Source: Tiliqua scincoides
Taxonomy: Eukaryota; Chordata; Lepidosauria; Squamata; Scincidae
Length of the DNA stretch: 64,000 nucleotides
Direction of reading: 5' to 3'
Assembly (NCBI RefSeq): GCF_035046505.1
Contig: NC_089821.1
Coordinates: 170,083,531 to 170,147,530, forward strand
The notes under the pieces are model-generated. The model made no database searches. It saw only the letters and a list, made by a program, of their open reading frames with translations, and had not been told where the DNA came from. Below, in pieces: positions 55,290-64,000 of the stretch (positions within the stretch are counted from its first letter, which is position 1; each line of letters starts with the position of its first letter). The position numbers were made by a program, and so were the translations under genes.

Positions 55290-57833
55290 GCTTGACAAGC
55301 AACAATTCTCCAAGCAAAAAGGAAAGTGTTCCCAAGCATGGAGAAAGCATCACCTGCACAATTTCATCTGCCCAATTGCTGCAAAGGAATGGGGAGGGAG
55401 TGGCAATAGCAACTAGCCTCCTCTCGATCTCTCACAATCACATACAAACATATACATACATAGAGTGGCACTTTTACAGATTCAACATTCTGCATAGTAA
55501 TACGAGATCTATTTAGCTAATGCCAACATATTTATTATTTCACTCCCCATACCACCACCCCATGTAGGCTTCAACTCATTAAACTCAAGACCTTCAGTTA
55601 CTTAATTCTTCAGGACTTCAGTTACAAATTTTCTCCAAGTTCAAGCAAGCACCAGGCAGGCTGTCCTTCTTGTGACTGCATTAGAAACTGCCAAAAGTGT
55701 TTCAAGTGTTTCAGAAACTCCACCCATAGTGTGCTTTCCAGTTATGCAACGTACATTAATTTCTCTCCCCGCTGCAACCAAATGCAATTTGCACAAGTTT
55801 TACAGTTCCTAGAGGTGTCTGTAAAACCTGCAATGGCTAGCATGCTTTTCAGTTTTTAAAAGGGGATTACAAGTCTTCTGTGTACAATGTTATATGATTA
55901 TTGGTGATAATAGTCTCATTCTCCAGTAGATCCATCACCCTGAACACTTTGTTTTTAACTCAGTACTCAGAAGTGCCATTTTGGTTAGCCAAAAAAAAAA
56001 AAAAGGTACGTGTGAACTATGTATTAGTGATAGGATGAGAAGATAAACCAGATGCTAATTGGGGGCTTGATTGAATGCTTTTGTGGCCCTTCCCCTTTAT
56101 CATGAGAACTGGAGGCAGGCCTGGCCCAAGCTGCATGAGCACTGCAAGTGGTGCCCACCTTCTCTTGGATGTGCATCAGCATGCACACCATATCTCTCTC
56201 CTCTCCCCCGAGCACTTCCTTATCCTCCTCCCAAACTCACTGACTCACCACTTCTACATTGGCCAGGCAGGGAGCAGAATTATCTGAAAAAAGAGTGCAG
56301 ACCTATGAGATCTGCTCCAGTGCTGCTGCCACAATCTTTAACAGCAGTGCTGGAGGAGGAGGAGGGTACGCTGTCCCTTCCTCGTTGAGCTTGCTCTTCT
56401 TGACCAAAATAAGAAGAAGACATAGTTGGTCAAGTGATGAGCATGGGGCACCCCCCCCCATCAGTCTGATGTAGGTCTCTTCCTGTGGCTTAAACCAATT
56501 GCTCCATCTGGCTTCACAGTGGGACCGGCTTGGCTGGAGGGGAGCTTCAACTTCTAGCTGTTCTACCTTTCAAGAGCTTCTATCCCAGTCACTCTGTAGC
56601 TGCTTTCAAAAAATGCAGTCATCTAAAGTGGAAACTGGTACTGCAACAGCATGGAGGAATCCCCAATGCTCTGATGCCTTGTTTTAAAGAGATACTTGCA
56701 TGTGGACTAGAGTTTCATTACACATCTAAAATTGCAAAGCTACCATATGTTAAACCACAAAGTGGTGCTTGGGTTATTTGGAGATATTTCTTCAGGCATC
56801 TTGTTCAGTTTCTGGGTTTGGGCTACCATGCCCCGAGAGGACCATTCCTATTAAGGTCTTGGATAACAGTGTGAACTAAGAACTGCTTTTGTTGCGCTCT
56901 TTTCATTGTGTGTAATTTTGGAAAAGGAGTTGCACATGCCATTTGGCTTCATTAAGTGCTAGGAGCATGGTAAAGAGGTGGATGATCCAATTTCTGCTTG
57001 CTTTGAGAAGGCAGAAAGTGGATTAGTGTAAGTTGCATATCTGTAGCAGGCTAGAGTGTAGTAGTGGTGGCATTAGGGTGAAGGGCCCCTTGAATCTGTC
57101 ACCCTCTGAACCCCTTGCAATCTGCTGCTTATGCAACCCTCATCACCTCACCTACTGGATGGGCCACCCTCGTTTGAGGGAGCAAACACAGGCCCTGCCA
57201 AATCTATGCTCTAAGGGTGACCATAAAGTCTCACCATAACCACTAGCTTTGGTGAAACAGATTGTCCTGCAGAACAAGCAAACACTGAAAAACATCCTCT
57301 TAATCGCTATCTCTCTTCTGTAGTCAAAGAGTAAGAATTTCCACTTAAGTTTTCTGCGCCCTGGGTGAAGCCTTGATACAGTAATGTATAAACAAGACAG
57401 TACCTCTGCTGCACCCTCCCCTTAGGAAGATAATAAGCTCTGTGTTTATTCTGCCTAAAGCAGGACTCCTGCATGCTGTTGAAGAAAAGTTCCCTGTCAG
57501 TTCTGCACCACTCTGCAAACTCACAAAGCCATCAAGACTACAGCCAATATTTTTATAGTACATGCTACTACAAGGGACATTTTTTTGCCATCACTCACCT
57601 TACTCCTTCAGTAAGATAAGCCTGTCACACACCCCTTTGCAAAGGCTACAAAGCAAAGGCTACAAAGACTAGAAGAGTCACCTGGGCTTGCTACTGCCAT
57701 CTATTGGATCATCTTGTGTAGTAACAGTCTAAATTTTGTCCAAAGAGTTACAAGCCACTATTTGTCCCTCCTACTGGGCTGGGTGTCTATCACACTGCTC
57801 TCAATTTCTATGTTGTGGCTGTATAGCAAATTG
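55290..57833. other. Stretch between D and E, no gene seen
   Basis: No GST exon 4-7 remnant or other supported ORF was found by eye. A weak match to the shared promoter block (GGTGGAGTTTCTGAAAC on the minus strand, near 55715-55731) could be a decayed exon 1 region of gene D. A poly-A run is near 55990-56003 and a CCCCCCCCC run near 56451. Confidence 0.35.
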
Positions 57834-57975
57834 ACCCTGCATGTGCCTGATCTTGTCTGATCTTGGAAGCTAAGCAGGGTTAGGCCTGGTTAGTACTTGG
57901 ATGGGAGACCGCCAAGGAATACCAGGTGCTATAGGCTTATACCATAGTCTTTCGAGACTGAAGGTTGCCAACCAA
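57834..57975 (+). mobile_element. 5S rRNA-derived SINE, nearly complete 5S head
   Basis: Starts ACCCTGCATGTGCCTGATC, then TCTGATCTTGGAAGCTAAGC, TGGTTAGTACTTGGATGG and GAGACCGCC, closely following vertebrate 5S rRNA from about residue 15 on. It is followed by ACCATAGTCTTTCGAGACTG and GAAGGTTGCCAACC, the LINE-type tail. Confidence 0.85.
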
Positions 57976-59554
57976 CCAGGCTGAGCATGCATGGGAATGC
58001 AGAGTAACAGTCTGCACTTGTGAAACACTTGGGCCTGTGAGGAGGACCCAAAAGAAGATCAACTTGCCTTGGAGCCTTCCGACGATGGGAGAGAAATGGG
58101 GATGTTTGGACTTAAGGGACATCTTTGACATTTTTGTTCATGCAATTGTTTCTTTTTATTGTTCATTTATTGTTACCAAATAAACATTGTACGTGCCAGT
58201 GCCTCAGTCCAGGGACACTGAGACCCTCTAGGCTTAATTCTATCCCTTGCAGGCACTGAGTGCTTTCTCCAATTAAAGCTTCACTCCTCAAGTTACTAGA
58301 CCTCAATGAGCACTTGGTAGCTTGCTGAATGGCTAGGCAGGATTCTGAAGCTTTGTCTCCAACAGACATGAAACAGCTTAGTAAAAGGTATTTTAGTTTA
58401 TTAAGTACATAAGGTTATATAAAGTTACAGTAAGGCAGCAAATGCTAGAGGCATAAACATCTAGGAAACATATCAGCAATAAAATAATAAAGCTAGCTGG
58501 CTAGCTCTATTAATCCCTATCTCTCACCTGGGTCAATTACTCTTGTAGATCCTTTAGCCCCAGGGCTAATGTTTTCTTACGCCTGCACTCTCTTGATTGT
58601 GCAATCAAGGGCTGATAACCAAACTGGAATTCCAAATATACTGGGCCTGCCGAGAGGCAGAGGGAGCTGTGTTGCCCGGGAACCTAAGGGGAACCAGCTG
58701 ACCAACTGGAGGAGGGGCCTGCTACTGATCCTGCCCATCTGTTTGGCCTGCAGGTACTTAAATACTGGGCTTACCCAGAGGCGCAGGCCCTTAGCATGAG
58801 CCAAAGGGCTCTTTGCCTGTGGCTCTTAGCCTGTGGATCGTAGCTGGGGATAGCCGACTCGCCCAGACACCAGATTACAGCAGAGGACCACTGAGAGGAC
58901 CCGGAATGACCTTAACACAGCAGAATTTGAGACTATAGTTTACGGCAGCCATTTCATAAGCTAGAGAAGAGATACGTTCCTGAATTTCAGCTACGAGGCA
59001 TATACATTTATCCAAATGTGTGGAAAACGTTTTCTCCTCAAAGTAAAAATCTTTTCTGCAATACAGAATATAGTTTGCCATCAGACTTGAATTGGCAAAC
59101 TGGTTTGTACTTACATGGCAAACCAGAACTGCAAGCCATCTTTTGAAGTTACTGTCTGAACTATCTCCATGTGCAGTCCTCCACAAAATTAAGCTTTAGG
59201 TATGGCACTGCAAATCACCTAAGATGTACATTTGTGATTATGTGCTAAAAGGTGAACCCTGAGGGACACAAATGTTGGTGGCCGAAAGCAGGCTGGGAAC
59301 CAAAATATGCAACTGTTTCAGATGCAGCTAAGGACCTTACAGTGGTGCAAACCAGATCTAATGCTAACAGGAGGGATTAAAGGGCCAGTTCAGACACAAA
59401 TATTGCAAAGTCTGGTCCACACAGCACATGACCAGCTCAACAGTCAACCAATTATAGTTCGGAATTCCGCATACACACTTTTTCAGCAGCTCTGTGGTAG
59501 AATTCTAAACCTAGGCCAAACCATATGTGGAAAAACGCAGCAATACCACTAACT
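57976..59554. other. Stretch without a gene; possible old interspersed repeat
   Basis: No supported ORF or GST exon. The part at about 58190-58920 has the look of an old repeat (TATTAAGTACATAAGG blocks and a GC-rich end), but I cannot assign it to a family. Confidence 0.3.
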
Positions 59555-60023
59555 CCTGCAACGCCGCTGGAACCAACCGTATTGGCTTCTGCCTTTCCAT
59601 TGGACCATTCCAGCGACGTGGAGAGGGGGGATTTGCTGCATGGGTAACAGCCTATCCTCCATACCTTCTTTACCCAGGCTTCGCGCACTGGAGAGGACAC
59701 TCCAACTTCGCCATACGGCATCGGCACAACACGGGAAGCAGCAGTTTACCGGTTATAAGTCTTTGCTCGATTGGCGTAGAGCATGACGCCAGGGGCTGCT
59801 TCCGACGGTGGGAGAGATCATTGCATCTCATTGGGCAGCTACCGCCGGCCTTAAGGAAGGCCCATAGCCAGGGAGACAGACCAGGGACAGACTGCACTTG
59901 CTCCTGGTGTGGAAGGGATTGTCACTCCCGGATTGGCCTTTTCAGCCACACTAGACGCTGTGCCAGAACCACCTTTCAGAGCGCGATACCATAGTCTTTC
60001 GAGACTGAAGGTTGCCAATACAA
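59555..60023 (+). mobile_element. LINE 3' end with CCHC-type zinc finger, 13-bp duplication
   Basis: The plus strand encodes a C-terminal end with [20 protein letters not shown], a Cys/His finger found at the end of some non-LTR proteins. The 3' end is ACCATAGTCTTTCGAGACTG, GAAGGTTGCCAA. It is flanked by AATACCACTAACT at 59542-59554 and 60024-60036. Other copies: 37440-37908 and 52431-52560. I cannot assign the clade with confidence. Confidence 0.8.
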
Positions 60024-60373
60024 AATACCACTAACTGTCTCCATATATACACTGTCAGACTGTTCCACACTCCCAATGTACTGCCATTTACTTGTTGCTA
60101 TATTAGAAAACTACCATTTACTTACTACACCTTGGTGGTGTTTGTGGGGATACACCAACCAGCAATACAAAGTCAGCTGTTTATATATGTCCTTAATACA
60201 TTTCTGCCCAACACTGCATATATGCAGCAGGGACCAAATGTGTACACCCGTGGGCTGGGCAAAAATGGGTGAAGCAGATACAGTCTCAGTTTCCTCAGTC
60301 AAGTAGTCCCGATTTCTCTTACCTAGAAATACTGCTTAAGTCCAGCCATATAGTGTAGCTTAACCACACATAC

Positions 60374-62231
60374 CTTGCAGAAGGTTATCAAATTGCTCTC
60401 TTGTCTCCACTATTTCCTCTTCAAACTACAAAATTAAAAAAATACACACATTTCAGAGGTATGGAATCCAAATCATAACTGAGTGTGATCCAAAGACGTA
60501 TGCTTGAGATCGTTGCAGAAGTTTTCCTTTTTCAACAACAACCATTTTTCAAATGTTACAGAACCATTTCTTATTTAGTACAGAGTCAAATTCCTACAGA
60601 AAGTGAAATGCAAAAAGAAATTGACTGTGCTCGTCACTTCTGAGGAGAGTTTCTTTCCTCCCTTGTCCCATGTTGATATGAAATTTCTTGGTCAACTAAA
60701 AACAAACTGCACAAAAGGTTAGAACCAAACCAAACCATCACATGCCTGGTAGCTCAAGTGCCTTGCAAATAAGTATTACATAGGGTTTAGTTCACCTGTC
60801 AGCACACCAATTGTATATGGTTTGTTGGTTTAAAAAAAAAAAAAAGGGTACTACAATACTCCAACTGCATGAATGGGAGAGGCCTGCCGAGACCCAAACA
60901 GTGACCTATAGGCCGGGTCTACCCTATGGGACATTATCTGGCTTCTGGCAGCAATATTTTTACCATGGCATGATACTTGCCTGCAGAAAGAGAAGTACTT
61001 TATACTACAGTTCCCATATATGAAACTGCCTTGTATAAAATCAAGTTAGACTATCTACCCCAGCATTGTCTATACCGGCTGGCAGCAATTCACCAGGAGC
61101 TCAGGCAAACCTAGGCGGCCTAGGAGTGCTGCTTTGCCCTCTTTTTTTTTAAAACCCATTTCTGCCCAGCCCACATGTGTATACATTTGATCCCTGTTGC
61201 GTATATGCAACATTGGGCAGATATGGCCTAACTTGCACATGCCCTTGTCCCACAGATGAACGAGACAAGACAAGGCACCCTCCTCCCTTCCACTCATGGT
61301 CTGCCACCTCTTTCAAATGAGTGCAGCATGCTGAAAGTTCCAGTCAGATAAAGGAGGAGCAAGATAGAGGTTCACTATGTTATGAATGTTACGTAGTATA
61401 GCTGATTTACGCAGTAGGGTTTAGAAGCCTTCTGTTAAAATCAATTCAGGGCATGTAGTCAAAGAAAGTAATCCTGTAAATAGAGTGGGGGGGGGGAGGA
61501 GGGAAATATTATCAACCCTGTAGCGCCCATCTAGCTGAAAGAACAATTCAGCATAGAAGAAAAGCCTGTGATTAGAAATCTGCATACCAACTCATTTACT
61601 AATTGTATTGCCTCCTTTAGGTGCAGGATGCACATGCAGTACTGTTGCATTTTTCTCTGCTTCCAACAATGCAAGTGGTCAAATCTCAGAAATCGAGCCC
61701 AAGAGATACAAGTTTATTCATTTCTCTTTAGTTAGAACAACACCACTTCAAGTTTACACATGGTATCTTTCCTATGTGGACATACATAAGTGTTAACAGG
61801 AAAAAAAAAAAAAACTATATAGCTAAGATGGAACAGGTACCAATTTTAGGGAACCATGACTGCCAGAAGGACCTCAACAAACATACAGGTACTTATTCTG
61901 CTACATGTAAACAGTGTACATCCAGCAGGAAAAACAAGCCTTGATAAAGCAATCCCAAGAGACTCAAGGTAGAAAGATGTTTGGCTGCAAAGTCCTCAGA
62001 ATTCATGAACAATTTCCCTTTTCCCCAATTTTTTGTTGCACCAATATAAGCCTCTTCCTACTATTGTTTAACTATTAACTTATTTTTTGAGGGGATCCAA
62101 AGTGCTTTCATGAAAACAGTCTTTTCTCGCAGAAATACGCACACCTCCACACCAGCTGCTCCTAACAACCAGCGTATTGACTCCATCCTTCCTCTTCCAT
62201 CAAAGTAATACAGCTTGGGTTTTTCAGCCAT
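60374..62231 (-). pseudogene. GSTA: GSTA unit E: only coding exons 2 and 3 present, both intact
   Basis: Exon 2 (62145-62231) encodes [16 protein letters not shown]... to GAAGVE, with Tyr9 and Arg15. Exon 3 (60374-60425) encodes FEEEIVETREQFDNLLQ. Both have correct acceptors and GT donors, lengths of 87 and 52 nt, and no stop. The exon 2 acceptor is at 62256. No exon 4, 5, 6 or 7 lies between here and gene D exon 2 at 55173. This may be the head of a gene whose tail was lost by unequal crossing over, or an alternative 5' end of gene D, because exon 3 of E ends in the phase needed for D exon 4. Classed as a pseudogene fragment with that reservation. It resembles chicken GSTA3 at the N-terminus. 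Confidence 0.75.
61018..61112 (-). mobile_element. tRNA-derived SINE 3' fragment
   Basis: The plus strand reads ATGAAACTGCCTTGTATAAA, GACTATCTACCCCAGCATTG and GGCTGGCAGCAATTCACC, the reverse of the SINE 3' half also seen at 19255-19440. Confidence 0.6.
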
Positions 62232-62939
62232 GATTTCAGGTCCTTGGTTAGATACCCTGAAAGAAAAAAACAATCAGACACATATTTAAGAGTTATGATG
62301 ATGTCTTGCTACAAAAGAGTAATACAGAGCACAATAAAAGCCAGTCATTTTACAGAACTATCAACTATCAATATTTGTTTTAAACTCAACCGTGCAAACG
62401 TTCAATGTAATTCTCCCAGAAAAAGCCATCACTTATCACATCACCATGCTGCCCCTTATGCATGAACTGCTTCCATAATACACCTGCAGGAAGCTCTAAG
62501 GCTCACATCCTTAAAATTCCTGCCCCAAGCCTACTTTTCCATAAACAGAATCATATATACTTCTGCCATTTACCTGGTCTCCCTTTACTAGCCCCCCTTT
62601 CCTTTGTGACAATATATATAAATGTAGATTGTAAGCCCCTCAGGGCAGGGACCTGTTTTTCTACTTCATGCAAAGCACCATGTACACTTACACTGATGAT
62701 GCTCTATAAATAAAATAGATCAAATGATAAACTTTACAGCTGTTTGTCTTAACGCAAAGTCAACTGTCTTCTAATTCAACACACTACCAGCTTGTGAAGT
62801 ATTTTAAAATCTATACCTTATCTTTAAAAAAACCACCACTTTTAAAAAGTGCCAGCAACATGAAAAAGTCATTTTTCCTTTTTTATGTTACACAAATAAA
62901 GACTCAAGAACCACTTATTTTGCTTATAGTTTTCACCCA

Positions 62940-63303
62940 CTAAAATTGAGTATTGGGAAAGTTAGAACAGACAAAAGAAAATATTTCTTTACCCAGTATG
63001 AAGAGAGTATGTGGAACTCCCTTCCACAGGATGTGGCGATGGCATCTGGTCTAGATGCCTTTAAAGGGAGTTTGGACAAATTTCTGGAGGTAAAGTCCAT
63101 TACAGATTACAGGCCATGATGGGTATGTGCAAATTGCTGATTTTAGAAATAAGCTACCTCAGAATGCCAGGTGCAAGGGAGGACGCCAAGATGCAGGTCT
63201 CTTGTCTTGTGTGCTCCCTGAGGCATTTGGTGGGTCACTATGAGATACAGGAAGCTGGACTAGATGGGCCTTTGGCCTGTTCTAGCAGGGTTCTTCTTAT
63301 GTT
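62940..63303 (+). mobile_element. CR1/L2-type LINE 3' end
   Basis: Encodes [14 protein letters not shown] and [19 protein letters not shown] on the plus strand, then the 3' UTR ending GGGTTCTTCTTATGTTCT. It lies upstream of unit E. Confidence 0.8.
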
Positions 63304-64000
63304 CTCAGTTCCCCTCCCCCCCCACAAACTTCCTTTATAGTATGCTGAGAGAAGCAGAAGAAGCCAGATGTAGCCTGAAGAAGCTCTTTATCCTGTCTAC
63401 ATGATAGTTGGGCTCTCTCAGCACCACCATCATTTGCTGAGCTGTGAAACAATGCATTAGTAGAAGCAGCACTGCTGAAAGGGTAGTGCTGGGAGAGTCC
63501 AGTTATCATGGGGGTCATCTTTTCAGCAGTCTAAGATATCACATATGAAAGGCCTCAGAAGGTGGGGAAAAAGAGGGAAAGGTAAACCAAACGGGGTGAG
63601 AAAGGGAGAAACTGCATTTGCACTGGTAGAGCCCAATTATCATACGGGCCACCCTTTTAGCAATGCTGCTTCTGCTAAAGCATTACTTTGCAGAGCACCT
63701 TGCTGCTGCTGAGCTGTGAAGCTGATAGCTCCAGCTACCAGGGAAAAGCTAGTCATTATTACCTCTGTGAACAGCATGCAAATAGTGGTGCTACTCACTG
63801 TAAATAGAAGGGCTACTCACTGGAACAGAGCTTCTTTTCCCCTTTTCTGTTGATGCTAAATGCCAATACTAGCCTTGCAAAGGGGAAAGTAGTTCCAAGT
63901 GCTTACAATGCAATAAAGCTACTTGGCATGAAAAGCAATCATGATCTTTTTCAACCATATTATCGAAACTGTCATCAGGGGAAGGGTGAATAACCACTGA
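63304..64000. other. Right end of window, no gene seen
   Basis: Two related blocks (around 63400-63480 and 63640-63720) share TTTAGCAGTGCTGCTTCT-like wording in opposite sense, suggesting an inverted repeat element about 300 bp across. No ORF or known family is recognised. Confidence 0.35.

Noticed and set aside
56530-56874. 114-codon plus-strand open frame with an ATG start
   Set aside because: No domain, no splice context and no second copy in the window; length is within chance expectation for 64 kb.
57834-57975. Functional 5S rRNA gene
   Set aside because: The 5S part is diverged and directly fused to a LINE-type tail, so it is a SINE rather than a gene.
58190-58920. Solo long terminal repeat
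   Set aside because: A TG...CA outline and an AT-rich core can be drawn, but I see no target duplication, second copy or recognisable family, so I leave it as an unassigned stretch.

Overview
The window is vertebrate nuclear DNA, most likely from a squamate reptile (lizard or snake). It holds a full-length Sauria SINE, a Bov-B (RTE) LINE, CR1-type LINEs and 5S rRNA-derived SINEs, among long introns and many non-autonomous DNA transposons. The first two families point to Squamata by established knowledge. I cannot name the species.

The only host genes I can support form a head-to-tail cluster of alpha-class glutathione S-transferases (GSTA), all on the minus strand. Four genes have a complete set of six coding exons in frame with GT/AG splice sites. 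I call them A (CDS 11440 down to 223, 224 aa), B (24367 to 18833, 221 aa), C (38768 to 27992, 221 aa) and D (55173 to 44871, 223 aa). Coding exon lengths follow the family plan: 87, 52, 133, 142, 132 and 120-129 nt; C's exon 5 is 136 nt. A fifth unit, E (62231 to 60374), has only intact coding exons 2 and 3 and lies just upstream of D.

A and B are a recent tandem pair. Their introns, 3' UTRs and promoters still align, so each serves as the empty-site record for insertions in the other. C carries the GSTA4/chicken-GSTA3-type C-terminal helix. D and the N-terminus of E are also closer to that type. Noncoding first exons with a shared promoter block lie about 4.2 kb upstream of A, 1.4 kb upstream of B and 4.2 kb upstream of C. 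I did not find them for D or E.

The remaining sequence is introns and intergenic DNA rich in repeats. I see MITE-like elements with 3-bp TTA/TAA target duplications in short (about 160-200 bp) and long (about 450-510 bp) classes, and hAT-type elements with 8-bp duplications, including 1.4 kb and 1.6 kb copies. There are CR1-type LINE ends, one Bov-B LINE, Sauria, tRNA-derived and 5S-derived SINEs, and a LINE family sharing its 3' tail with the 5S SINE. I see no tRNA gene, functional rRNA gene, CRISPR array or intact viral element.

The encoded enzymes would be cytosolic GSTs that conjugate glutathione to electrophiles. Members differ mainly in exon 5, the exon 7 tail and a few glutathione-site residues, which suggests substrate divergence after duplication. 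The observations I would look at first are the orphan exon 2-3 cassette (E), the 50-bp perfect target duplication at 52381/52561, and the paralogue empty sites that order the insertions.
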